A DNA stretch of 64,000 nt from NCBI GenBank assembly GCA_947085525.1, contig CAMTWU010000004.1, positions 1 to 64,000 on the forward strand. Direction: 5' to 3'. Source of the DNA: JACPYF01 sp947085525 (lineage in GTDB: Bacteria; Patescibacteriota; Saccharimonadia; Saccharimonadales; Saccharimonadaceae). Under the pieces are notes generated by a model, which worked only from the letters and a program-made list of their open reading frames with translations, did not search any database and was not told the origin of the DNA. A program made the position numbers and the translations under genes. Numbering within the stretch: position 1 is the stretch's first letter; every line of letters starts with the position of its first letter. Shown piece after piece: positions 1 to 7,045 of this stretch.

Positions 1-23
1 GGTAGATTATCGTTATCACTCAT
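1..23 (-). CDS. Start of a minus-strand gene cut by the window edge
   Basis: An ATG on the minus strand at 23-21 opens a frame reading MSDNDNL before the window ends. Upstream on the same strand a TACAAT box lies about nine bases before the ATG, which fits the leaderless arrangement seen for many other genes here. Only seven residues are visible, so no function can be given. The call rests on start context alone. Confidence 0.35.
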
Positions 24-89
24 ATGTCTACAATTGTACCACGAGGCAATTGCGTGTGGCCTCTGTTTTTGGTACTATAAGCAACGCGA

Positions 90-166
90 GGGCGGTTAGC
101 TCAGTTGGCTAGAGCGCCTCATTGACGTTGAGGAGGTCGGGGATTCGAATTCCTCATCGCCCACCA
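90..166 (+). tRNA. tRNA-Val (GAC)
   Basis: Complete cloverleaf. The acceptor stem GGGCGGT pairs with ATCGCCC (one G-U), the D-arm holds AGCTCAGTTGGCTAGAGC, the anticodon stem CCTCA/TGAGG encloses loop TTGACGT with anticodon GAC at 124-126, and the T-arm contains GGATTCGAATTCC. Discriminator A163 is followed by an encoded CCA (164-166). Confidence 0.95.
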
Positions 167-170
167 CATA

Positions 171-205
171 AAATATCTCACTAAATATAGCGGTGGGATA
201 TTTTT
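171..205 (+). terminator. Intrinsic terminator after tRNA-Val
   Basis: An 11-bp stem, AAATATCTCAC (171-181) with GTGGGATATTT (193-203), has one G-U pair and runs into TTTTTAG. It sits five bases after the tRNA CCA end. Confidence 0.75.
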
Positions 206-234
206 AGTTACCTCATATATACAGTGACATAATA

Positions 235-263
235 TTGACTTTTATAGTACAAAGTGCTAGTAT
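235..263 (+). promoter_or_regulatory. Promoter of the small ORF upstream of nrdR
   Basis: TTGACT (235-240), a 17-bp spacer and TAGTAT (258-263). The predicted transcription start coincides with the ATG at 270, so the mRNA would be leaderless. Confidence 0.6.
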
Positions 264-269
264 AGAGTT

Positions 270-359
270 ATGAAAAAAGATATGAAAAAGCACAGCCACA
301 TTTCCAACAAGCCATCTGAGCTTTCTAACTTTAGACTATTTTACGAATATACTTCTTAA
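270..359 (+). CDS. Possible leaderless 29-residue peptide
   Basis: The ATG at 270 lies six bases after a good -10 box and opens a 29-codon frame ending in TAA at 357-359. The product begins MKKDMKKHSHISNKPSEL and ends in a tyrosine/phenylalanine-rich tail (FRLFYEY). It is basic at the N-terminus, with no membrane segment. The main support is the promoter placed exactly for leaderless translation. It lies 72 bp upstream of nrdR, so it might instead be a leader of the nrdR transcript. I do not recognise a family. Confidence 0.4.
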   Translation: MKKDMKKHSHISNKPSELSNFRLFYEYTS

Positions 360-416
360 AAGTCCCCTTTTTACACACTTTTAATTATTTATCCACTAGC
401 TTTTTGTATAGCGTTA

Positions 417-432
417 TGACAATATATAGTCA
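417..432 (+). promoter_or_regulatory. NrdR box overlapping the nrdR start codon
   Basis: TGACAATATATAGTCA is a near-palindrome that matches the core CwAtATaTwGt of the published NrdR-box consensus. Its last base is the A of the nrdR ATG. This suggests autorepression. NrdR boxes usually occur in pairs about three helical turns apart; I see no convincing second copy upstream. Confidence 0.6.
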
Positions 433-854
433 TGATTTGTATAAAATGTGGGCATAATAGTACAGAAGTTACCAACTCTCGTCATAACAAAAAGACCTCG
501 ACTGTATGGCGTAGGCGTCGCTGTAAAGAGTGCAAACATACCTTTACCACCTATGAAGATGTGGCTCTAGACCAGATACAAGTGGTGTCGAATATAGGTA
601 CTACTTCCTTTCATCACGCCAAACTGTTAATTAGTATCGCTAGTTGCTTTGAACATATACCCGCAAAGCGTACCGAGAACGCCGAGGCGCTCGCTAAAAC
701 TATAGAAGCCAAACTGATACAGTCTGGTGTCAAAACGACTCCTAGCGCGATCTGTGAGGCTGTGTATGGTAGTTTGAAGCACTTTGATCGCCTAGCTAGC
801 GTTCAATATGCAGCAAAACACCCCACTTACCTCAAGAAATATCTACGAGTCTAG
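432..854 (+). CDS. nrdR: Transcriptional repressor NrdR
   Basis: A nucleotide-sensing repressor of ribonucleotide reductase genes. The N-terminal zinc ribbon shows CxxC (C3, C6) and CxxC (C31, C34) around the family hallmark RRRRCKECKHTFTTYE. Residues 60-140 form an ATP-cone with the expected helices and the conserved end LKHFDRLASVQYAA. At 140 residues it is slightly shorter than the usual 150; the strand linking ribbon and cone (VVKRDG in relatives) is poorly conserved. It ends exactly where the convergent glycosyltransferase gene ends. No ribonucleotide reductase gene lies in the window, so its targets other than itself must be elsewhere. Confidence 0.88.
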   Translation: MICIKCGHNSTEVTNSRHNKKTSTVWRRRRCKECKHTFTTYEDVALDQIQVVSNIGTTSFHHAKLLISIASCFEHIPAKRTENAEALAKTIEAKLIQSGVKTTPSAICEAVYGSLKHFDRLASVQYAAKHPTYLKKYLRV

Positions 855-2474
855 TTATTTGGTCGCTTTTTCGGTGACGTCGAACTTGTCCATGTATTTG
901 CCGATCGCCAGACGAGTCTGTGAATAGAATGATGCCAATGAACCGTACGCGATGGCAGTTATCGGCATCAGCACCCATTGTAGTAGCATCAGCACTGAAC
1001 GGTGTTTTTTGTAGCGAGCTGGTCGTGGTGGGAGCATCTTGAATGTCAAAAAGATGGTGATGAAAATACCGATCATCGCCAGGCGCTGAATCATACTGAT
1101 TACCTCTGGTAGTTCGTGTACGATAATACTGCGTGATGATTCTTGGTTGATCAGCAGCGGTACCCAACCCCCTACAGCAACCAAAATCGACATACTAGCC
1201 CAAGTCGTATGGTTATCAATCAGCCTCAGTAAGTGCGCAAATCCAGAGATAAACGGCACGCTGCGTTTTTTATTAAAAATCCTCACAGCAACATACGGCA
1301 CATCTGATGCCCCATACGCCCATCGCCTGACTTGTACGAATTGAGCTTTTAGCGTTTGCCAATACGTACTAGCGAGTACCGCGTCCTGGTAAATTGGCAC
1401 ATATATCGGTACAACCGAGTATTTTCCATCAAAGTGAAAGTAGCTGCGCCAATATTGGTGACCGTCCTCAACAATCGTTCGTACACTCCAAAAGTCCATA
1501 TCATACAGCGCTTTATATGGTTGAGAATGCGAAGCAAAGTTACGCAGGACATGAGGTCGCATAGAGATAATGATGTTAAAGAACGAGTTACCTGTTGCCA
1601 CTACACGCATAGGCGCCGGTGCGTCCCATATATTGTTGAGAAACAGTGCAATCGGCTGAAATGACAGATTGTCACGGCTTGGATGGACAATGTATTCGTA
1701 TGTTACATACGAGAAATAACCCTTGTCAGGGCGATTATCGCTATCGAGCGTCGTGATAATGAGATTATCGGTGTTAATATTTGGCTTGTCTTTTAGCCAA
1801 TCGCGTAGATATTTACCAGCATATGTCACATTCGCACCCTTGCCCGCTACTTCGCCAGGTATATCACGCGGGTGCTTCACGGGTATAAATGCATAGAAAT
1901 CTTTGCCAAAGCGTGCTTCTAGCTTTTGCACGGTTTCATGCATATCAGGTCCACCACGCTCTTCATATGCCATCAAAAATATGATTTTTTCATTCGGAAA
2001 ACGGGTCTTGCTGACCGATTCGATAGTTGGACCGAGTGTGTCGAGGCTTTCGTTGTAAGCAGCAACGATAACAGCGTGATATATATCATCAACACGAGGG
2101 AAATTATCGGGATTTTCACGTATCGCCTGCAAGTTTTGCATATGTTGTTTGCTATGAAACCCTTTTTCGATCTTTTCGGGTAATGATTTCTTTGGATTTT
2201 CGGCAATTGTGATATCACGAAGTCGCTTTTGCCAGTTCACTGCTTGGGCGTTTTGCAGCTGACCATAACCCTGTATAGTGCGAGCAGCAATTGTCACAGA
2301 TTTGATAAATAGCGTTAATATAACTGCTAACAAGTACATCGCCGCCAAGAATGGGTTGAATATCGATAGAACGACTAGTAGCAATAATAGTCCGTAGCTA
2401 ATGGCAGCTGGGAGTATTTCAAATAATCGGTACTGACGCGTACGCTTGCCCAGAGGTATTTCAATGTCAGTCAT
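855..2474 (-). CDS. Membrane glycosyltransferase, GT2 type
   Basis: A 539-residue membrane-bound family 2 glycosyltransferase. Two transmembrane helices lie near residues 25-65, a cytosolic GT-A domain at about 115-400, and three or four helices follow. The catalytic signature is visible: HAVIVAAYNE at the nucleotide-sugar site, LDSDNRPD (metal-binding DxD), EDGHQYWR (catalytic ED) and QVRRWAYG (QxxRW), as in processive polysaccharide synthases. It probably makes or modifies a surface glycan from a lipid- or nucleotide-linked sugar; the substrate cannot be read from sequence. It is followed upstream, four bases away, by a small membrane protein, probably co-transcribed. Confidence 0.85.
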   Translation of the reverse strand: MTDIEIPLGKRTRQYRLFEILPAAISYGLLLLLVVLSIFNPFLAAMYLLAVILTLFIKSVTIAARTIQGYGQLQNAQAVNWQKRLRDITIAENPKKSLPEKIEKGFHSKQHMQNLQAIRENPDNFPRVDDIYHAVIVAAYNESLDTLGPTIESVSKTRFPNEKIIFLMAYEERGGPDMHETVQKLEARFGKDFYAFIPVKHPRDIPGEVAGKGANVTYAGKYLRDWLKDKPNINTDNLIITTLDSDNRPDKGYFSYVTYEYIVHPSRDNLSFQPIALFLNNIWDAPAPMRVVATGNSFFNIIISMRPHVLRNFASHSQPYKALYDMDFWSVRTIVEDGHQYWRSYFHFDGKYSVVPIYVPIYQDAVLASTYWQTLKAQFVQVRRWAYGASDVPYVAVRIFNKKRSVPFISGFAHLLRLIDNHTTWASMSILVAVGGWVPLLINQESSRSIIVHELPEVISMIQRLAMIGIFITIFLTFKMLPPRPARYKKHRSVLMLLQWVLMPITAIAYGSLASFYSQTRLAIGKYMDKFDVTEKATK

Positions 2475-2477
2475 GGG

Positions 2478-2846
2478 TTAGATCGATGCAAGTCCTAGGA
2501 CGGCTGAGCCCATAAAGGCTCCGATTATTACCACCACAACAGAGAGCCAGATGAATAATCGGGCAATATAATTGTCTTTTTCGACGAATAACTTTACAGC
2601 GATAAAGCTATGCAGTGCTAACACACTGAGACTAAAGAGCACTACAGGAACCAAGTAGTACCAGGCGTTACTATATATATGCGTCACGCCAAAAGCCGTG
2701 TAGCGAACCTGTGTATTTAGCTCACTGGGGTGAATACGAAATACCAACAAGATTGTCACAACAATACACAGCACAGCCAAAGCCGCCCATGACGCCATAA
2801 AGGCTCGGTCTTTTGTCACATGTTGTATGGTAGTCGCAATATTCAT
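2478..2846 (-). CDS. Small membrane protein, three transmembrane helices
   Basis: A 122-residue hydrophobic protein with helices near 17-40, 62-88 and 94-120 and no recognised domain. It is the first gene of a two-gene unit with the glycosyltransferase (gap 3 bp). A TATAAT box lies 12 bases before the ATG and a short AGGA may serve as Shine-Dalgarno. A role as partner of the glycosyltransferase is an inference from gene order only. Confidence 0.7.
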   Translation of the reverse strand: MNIATTIQHVTKDRAFMASWAALAVLCIVVTILLVFRIHPSELNTQVRYTAFGVTHIYSNAWYYLVPVVLFSLSVLALHSFIAVKLFVEKDNYIARLFIWLSVVVVIIGAFMGSAVLGLASI

Positions 2847-2956
2847 TTGTGTCCTATTATTATACGATATTCAGTCGCAATATTCTACAAAGTACCTCAC
2901 CTCTGTTGATTTGCCGACTCAAAACTGCTAATATAGCCAGAGTCAGAAAATTACGA

Positions 2957-3034
2957 GGGCTCGTAGTGAAGCTGGCCTATCACGTCTCCCTGTCACGGAG
3001 AAGATCGCCGGTTCGAATCCGGTCGGGCCCGCCA
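2957..3034 (+). tRNA. tRNA-Asp (GTC)
   Basis: The acceptor stem GGGCTCG pairs with CGGGCCC (one G-U), the anticodon stem TCTCC/GGAGA encloses loop CTGTCAC with anticodon GTC, and the T-arm is CCGGTTCGAATCCGG. Discriminator G3031 is followed by an encoded CCA. Confidence 0.95.
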
Positions 3035-3040
3035 GAAATT

Positions 3041-3073
3041 AAAAAGTCATCCGTTAGGATGGCTGTTTTATTT
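3041..3073 (+). terminator. Terminator after tRNA-Asp
   Basis: Stem GTCATCC (3046-3052) with GGATGGC (3057-3063), tetraloop GTTA, followed by TGTTTTATTTA. Confidence 0.6.
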
Positions 3074-3235
3074 ATGGGTGAGTTCATGAACTCACGATAC
3101 GAACTGGCGAAGCCGGGACGGGTGCCAACGAGCCACGCGCAGAAACTACCTCATAGTTTCGAGCATGGTAAGTGCACGTTGCGCAAGCAACCATCCGGTC
3201 GTTATAGTAAGCGTTCACCGGTTAAGTTAGTTATG
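3074..3235. other. GC-rich gap with an 18-bp perfect palindrome
   Basis: The gap between tRNA-Asp and the next gene begins with the perfect palindrome GTGAGTTCATGAACTCAC (3078-3095). The following 130 bases are visibly GC-richer than the surroundings. A plus-strand frame from ATG 3086 to TAG 3268 would give a 60-residue basic peptide (MNSRYELAKPG...), but it runs through the promoter of the next gene and has no clear start signal, so it is not called. The palindrome could be an operator or the remnant of an insertion beside the tRNA. Confidence 0.4.
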
Positions 3236-3264
3236 TGGACACATCATAGTTTTTATGATACAAT
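3236..3264 (+). promoter_or_regulatory. Promoter of the GC-rich 138-residue gene
   Basis: TGGACA (3236-3241), 17-bp spacer, TACAAT (3259-3264). The transcript leader would hold two small hairpins, CTCTCA/TGAGAG and CGTGA/TCACG, before the Shine-Dalgarno AAAGAGGAG. Confidence 0.65.
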
Positions 3265-3330
3265 ATAGTAACTCTCAGATGAGAGGCTGCTTTCGTGACA
3301 ATTCACGATGCACTTTAAAGAGGAGATAGT

Positions 3331-3747
3331 ATGCGACGAGTAGTTATCGAGGTTTATCGACCCGATTCTCTCGAGATTTACATCCACACAGACATGAAGT
3401 TCGCCCCTCTGATGGGCGAGGGTTCCTACCACAACATCATCTGTCTCCGCGAGGACGGCATATATGAGGAGCGCCTTTCACCGCTTGGGCGCTCCATTCT
3501 GGAGCGCATCGAGAACACCGAAGGTGTCGGCACGGTGATGTACGGCCGCTACGGCTTCATGATCACGTGCGGAAAAGCCTTCGACCGCGTTGACATTCTT
3601 GTGGAGGTGCTCAATGTCATCAGGGAGGAGATCGGCGGAGATGATCTCGACATCTCAACTCAGCTACGTGAGAGTGGCGAATACACCAATATTGGTGTAT
3701 TCGACGGAAGCAATATTCGTCTCGCTCTCCCGCAGCACACCAATTAA
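3331..3747 (+). CDS. GC-rich orphan protein, weakly Nfu N-domain-like
   Basis: 138 residues preceded by AAAGAGGAG six bases before the ATG. Codon choice is rich in G/C third positions (CTC, ATC, GAG, GGC), unlike its AT-leaning neighbours. The segment at about 56-106 (SPLGRSILERIENTEGV..VMYGRYGFMITC..AFDRVDILVEVLNVIREEI) has the spacing and hydrophobic pattern of the Nfu N-terminal domain (SPLA..LF.I.GV..V..G..FITV....W..L...I...I), which acts in iron-sulfur scaffolding. That resemblance was judged by eye and is tentative. It is a stand-alone unit with its own promoter, hairpin leader and terminator, which suggests acquisition by transfer or a distinct expression class. Confidence 0.7.
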   Translation: MRRVVIEVYRPDSLEIYIHTDMKFAPLMGEGSYHNIICLREDGIYEERLSPLGRSILERIENTEGVGTVMYGRYGFMITCGKAFDRVDILVEVLNVIREEIGGDDLDISTQLRESGEYTNIGVFDGSNIRLALPQHTN

Positions 3748-3783
3748 CGCCCTCGGAAGAGGCCTAACAACGCCCATGCGTGT

Positions 3784-3811
3784 AAAAAGGCCTCGCGCCG
3801 AGGGCCTTTTT
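3784..3811. terminator. Strong bidirectional terminator
   Basis: AAAAAGGCC (3784-3792) pairs with GGCCTTTTT (3803-3811), with inner TCG/CGA pairs and a bulged G. It ends the plus-strand orphan gene and can also serve the convergent foldase gene. Confidence 0.85.
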
Positions 3812-3856
3812 ACATATCAATTTTATAGAATAATAAACTCTAACTCTTTTAATACT

Positions 3857-4906
3857 CTACGCGTTCTTCCCAACCTTAATATATTCATCAACCTTACCAT
3901 CACGTTTGAGCTGGTCGAGAGAGCTCTTGAACTCATTCAGATTAATCTTTATTCGTGCATACCGAACTTGATCACCCTTTGTCTCGAGTAATTTCACAAT
4001 ATAGTAGCCGTCAGTACCTTTTAGAACTGTGGTTGTCTGGTTAGGCTGCAATTTCGCAGCAGCTGCAGCTAGCCCTTGATCTTGATTTGTAATCGCAACA
4101 AAGCCTACATCACCTTTGGTGGCTGAGGCCAATGGATCGTCAGAGTATTTCAACACCGTTGCGTCAAACGGCACATTTGCGGCTAGCTCCGCCATCGCGG
4201 CATCGGCTTTGGCTTTGGCTTTTTTGTCTATGACGAATGAAACCTTTTGTTTCAAGATAGCGTAGCGCACGATCGAGCGATATTCGTTCGGTGAAACCCC
4301 GTATGAATCGCTCAATACTGCCTCGTAGCTCTGGCGTGAGAGGTTACGACTACTACTATTTTTGATAATCTGATCTATAAAGGCGTCGATATCCCCTTCT
4401 GACACTGTGACATTGTGTTTGTCAGCTAGTTTCTGCGCATAGGCATTTTCGATAGCTCGGTTGAGTGATTGGCGCTTTAAGTGTTCTGATTGGCGTTTGC
4501 TGTCTTCGGAGTTAGTGCTAAAACCACGAGATTTTTGCTGCAACCAGTGAATAGAACTGCGATATTCCATCAGGTAATCGCTAAATGGTACTGGTTGTTT
4601 GTCGACGCTGGCAACTGAGAGTGGCAATAACTGTGTCGTACGGTAAAAGAAACTACTGGTGTTTTGAACTAAATATAGCTGCCACCACAAGATAACTACA
4701 GCCAGTATGAGGGCTGAAATAAACACAATAATACTGTTGATAAGCAGACGGTGTCTCTCGTATTGCAGTGGATATTTAAACTTTCGCCCACCAGCAAGGA
4801 TCTGCTCGCGGTGTTCAGCAACAGTTTCATTCGTAATACGACTAGCCTGTAATTTTTCGGCTTCCTCGTCTTTTTTCTTTAATCTTTTTACTAATCTCTT
4901 AACCAT
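3857..4906 (-). CDS. Membrane-anchored parvulin-type peptidyl-prolyl isomerase
   Basis: A 349-residue foldase of the PrsA/SurA type. The charged cytosolic N-terminus (MVKRLVKRLKKKDEE) is followed by one transmembrane helix at about 56-78. A SurA-like helical chaperone region with NRAIENAYAQKLADKHNVTV comes next, then a PpiC rotamase domain at about 240-325 (ATVLKYSDDPLASATKGDVGF, TDGYYIVKLLE). It should help secreted or surface proteins fold outside the membrane; the pilus and large secreted proteins of this window are possible clients, an inference. The start overlaps the end of the PH-domain gene by 8 bp, indicating co-translation. Confidence 0.85.
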   Translation of the reverse strand: MVKRLVKRLKKKDEEAEKLQASRITNETVAEHREQILAGGRKFKYPLQYERHRLLINSIIVFISALILAVVILWWQLYLVQNTSSFFYRTTQLLPLSVASVDKQPVPFSDYLMEYRSSIHWLQQKSRGFSTNSEDSKRQSEHLKRQSLNRAIENAYAQKLADKHNVTVSEGDIDAFIDQIIKNSSSRNLSRQSYEAVLSDSYGVSPNEYRSIVRYAILKQKVSFVIDKKAKAKADAAMAELAANVPFDATVLKYSDDPLASATKGDVGFVAITNQDQGLAAAAAKLQPNQTTTVLKGTDGYYIVKLLETKGDQVRYARIKINLNEFKSSLDQLKRDGKVDEYIKVGKNA

Positions 4907-5405
4907 CTATCTCCCCATCTACATCCCCACCTGCCAAAACGACTGCGTCTTGTATTTTGTTGTAAATTTTATCCGGATGGTGAATTTTGTCCAGCACCAA
5001 GTCACCCACGTAGGTTTGTAGTACTATTGTACCAAATCCTAGGAATTCGCCAGTAAAACCAGGAACATTATAGCTAATATTTTGTATCTTACTGAGGCCG
5101 AGGTCTACTACGCTACGGCCAAATAACCCCTGCTGAGAGACTTGTCGTAGGCGCTGATTTGTAATGATGAAATATGTATAATACCAACCAACCCAGTGAT
5201 AGAAAAATAGTAAAAGCCCTAAACCTAGACATGCAAATGAAAGTCCAAACAACCACAACTGATCTTGCCATATGAGAGCTGGCACAGAACCAACTGCAAA
5301 TGGTATGAGCAGCATGTAAAAGCCTTTGCGTAGCGCTATCGGATGACGTCGAAATACAACTTCGATCTCTTCACCGTCTCGTTGGCCATCAAATTGTTGT
5401 GACAT
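4899..5405 (-). CDS. Bacterial PH-domain membrane protein
   Basis: 168 residues. Two closely spaced transmembrane helices (about 30-50 and 52-75) are followed by a YdbS-type bacterial PH (bPH2) fold with the typical YYTYFIITNQRLRQVSQQGLF and LSKIQNISY...GFGTIVLQ. Such proteins sit at the membrane; their molecular role is generally unknown. An AAGGG Shine-Dalgarno precedes the ATG. It forms a two-gene unit with the downstream isomerase and begins just downstream of tRNA-Arg. Confidence 0.8.
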   Translation of the reverse strand: MSQQFDGQRDGEEIEVVFRRHPIALRKGFYMLLIPFAVGSVPALIWQDQLWLFGLSFACLGLGLLLFFYHWVGWYYTYFIITNQRLRQVSQQGLFGRSVVDLGLSKIQNISYNVPGFTGEFLGFGTIVLQTYVGDLVLDKIHHPDKIYNKIQDAVVLAGGDVDGEIDG

Positions 5406-5429
5406 TTGCTATACCCTTCTTTTTTGACT

Positions 5430-5505
5430 TGGTACCCCGGGTAGGAGTCGAACCTACAACCTTTTCCTTAGGACGGAACTGCTCTATCCATTGAGCTACC
5501 GAGGC
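5430..5505 (-). tRNA. tRNA-Arg (CCT)
   Basis: Read on the minus strand, acceptor GCCTCGG pairs with CCGGGGT (G-U pairs included), the D-arm is GCTCAATGGATAGAGC, and the anticodon loop GTCCTAA carries CCT. The T-arm is GTAGGTTCGACTCCTAC, and A plus CCA are encoded. The outermost anticodon-stem pair is a G-A mismatch, so the stem is four pairs. Confidence 0.92.
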
Positions 5506-5540
5506 AAACTGTACCGAAGCTCGGCATGCTCAATTATATC

Positions 5541-6041
5541 CTATTTGACCTGAGTATGCGCCTCGTGAACTGACTCATAGTCAAAAAGCTCACTTTCGCT
5601 AAACCAGTGGTTGATTTCTTCTTTGGCCTCTTTGGGATCACCCGATGCATGTATGAGGTTAGGAATCCCCTTTTTCTTTGTATCTGCGTGAGAAAAGCTA
5701 ACGTGTGCGTAATCGCCACGGATAGTACCTGGATTTGCAGCCTTTGGCTCTGTTGTACCAACCATTTTGCGTACAACTTCAACCGCACCAACGCCTTCTA
5801 GTACAAATGCGATGACTGGACCTTGGTTCATCATTTCTAATGTTACGTCGAAAGCTTGCTGTCCACGACGCGATATCATTTGGCCGATGTTTTCGTAATG
5901 GTGATAATAGTGGTCACTGTCAGGTTTTAACATTTTTGAGGCAATGATCTTTAGCCCTACTCGCTCAAAACGAGTGATGATTTCTCCTACTAAACCGCGT
6001 TGAATTGTGTCGGGCTTGAGGACTATGAGTGTGCGTTCCAT
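5541..6041 (-). CDS. ndk: Nucleoside diphosphate kinase
   Basis: Transfers the terminal phosphate from ATP to nucleoside diphosphates through a phosphohistidine. The start MERTLIVLKPD, the EGVGAVEVVRKMVGTTEP segment, TIRGDY and the catalytic histidine in NLIHASGDPKEA are all present. At 166 residues it is longer than the usual 140-150 because of an insertion around HADTKKKGIPN and a C-terminal tail after the ELFDYES end. Shine-Dalgarno AAGGAG precedes the ATG. In a host-dependent bacterium lacking nucleotide synthesis this enzyme balances salvaged nucleotide pools. Confidence 0.95.
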   Translation of the reverse strand: MERTLIVLKPDTIQRGLVGEIITRFERVGLKIIASKMLKPDSDHYYHHYENIGQMISRRGQQAFDVTLEMMNQGPVIAFVLEGVGAVEVVRKMVGTTEPKAANPGTIRGDYAHVSFSHADTKKKGIPNLIHASGDPKEAKEEINHWFSESELFDYESVHEAHTQVK

Positions 6042-6074
6042 TTTTAGTTTTCTCCTTGGTTTAAAATACTCACA

Positions 6075-6869
6075 CTATTGTACCAAAAGAATGCCGACTA
6101 CTATAGTCGCAACTGCAATACGGTACCAACCAAAGATGGCCAAACCGTGATTTGCGAGATAACTCAGCATAAATTTGATAGCTATCATACCACTGATAAA
6201 TGCAGCGATATTACCAATAATGACTGGCTCTAGGTTAGCTAGTAGGTACGCCCTATCACTGTCTTTTACGAGTAATTTCGTCAGTAGTCCTAACATGATA
6301 GGAATCGCAACCATAAAGCTATATTCGGCTGCAGCTTTGGGACTGAGACCCATGACGCGGCTGGCAATAATAGTTGATCCAGAACGTGAGACTCCTGGTA
6401 TCAAAGCAAAAGCCTGAGCAACACCAATCACCAGCGCGCGTTTCGGGCTGAGGGCTCGCCCGTCAGTTTTGTTGGATTTACGAGGTAATTTATCGATAAC
6501 TATCATCAATACACCAACGATAGCTAGCATGATCGCAACAACCAGTGGGTTCAGAAGCTCTTTGCTGTTTTGTATGAAATCAGCCAGTAACAACCCTAGT
6601 AACCCTGCTGGTATAGAGGTAATCAAGATGTTACGAGCTAATCGATAGTCTTTTTTCAGAAATACTTGTCGAGCAAGATCAACTAATCGAGACCAAAAAT
6701 AGATGATCAGCGCCAAGGCTGTTCCGAAGTCTAGTGTCTGGATAAATAAATGATCAATCTCGTTACCAAAAACTGATTGAGCTAGCACTAAATGCCCCGA
6801 ACTAGACACAGGAATAAACTCTGTAAAGCCCTGCACCAACCCTAGGAATATTGCTTCGAATATACTCAT
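6075..6869 (-). CDS. uppP: Undecaprenyl-diphosphatase (BacA/UppP type)
   Basis: 264-residue polytopic enzyme that dephosphorylates undecaprenyl diphosphate, recycling the lipid carrier for peptidoglycan and surface glycans; it also confers bacitracin tolerance. Signature motifs are intact: GLVQGFTEFIPVSSSGHL near the N-terminus and ALIPGVSRSGSTI in the second half. About seven or eight hydrophobic helices are visible. TATAAT lies eight bases before the ATG and no Shine-Dalgarno is present, so the mRNA is probably leaderless. It starts next to the inverted-repeat element at 6901. Confidence 0.95.
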   Translation of the reverse strand: MSIFEAIFLGLVQGFTEFIPVSSSGHLVLAQSVFGNEIDHLFIQTLDFGTALALIIYFWSRLVDLARQVFLKKDYRLARNILITSIPAGLLGLLLADFIQNSKELLNPLVVAIMLAIVGVLMIVIDKLPRKSNKTDGRALSPKRALVIGVAQAFALIPGVSRSGSTIIASRVMGLSPKAAAEYSFMVAIPIMLGLLTKLLVKDSDRAYLLANLEPVIIGNIAAFISGMIAIKFMLSYLANHGLAIFGWYRIAVATIVVGILLVQ

Positions 6870-6900
6870 TATCTTTGATTATAACAGAGACAGTGTCTTA

Positions 6901-6997
6901 AAATACTACTTTCTTATAATCTCTGCAGCCACAGTTTGATCAGGCGCCGGGGCCCTAATCAAACCTGACGCGAAGCAATTTTGAGAAAGTAGTATTT
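6901..6997. repeat. 97-bp inverted-repeat element, no ORF
   Basis: The perfect 14-bp arms AAATACTACTTTCT (6901-6914) and AGAAAGTAGTATTT (6984-6997) enclose a GC-rich core with a second inverted pair, GTTTGAT (6934-6940) and ATCAAAC (6958-6964), around GGCGCCGGGGCCC. It fills the gap between uppP and the tyrosine recombinase gene. It could be a structured RNA, a recombination site or a small mobile remnant. Confidence 0.6.
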
Positions 6998-7045
6998 ACA
7001 AGCTAGCCCACAAACGTCGCAAAATAATAATGCTTGTGCTAGAGT

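Noticed and set aside
3086..3268. 60-residue basic ORF MNSRYELAKPG... after tRNA-Asp
   Set aside because: It runs through the promoter of the next gene and has no start signal; codon pattern may only reflect the GC-rich stretch.
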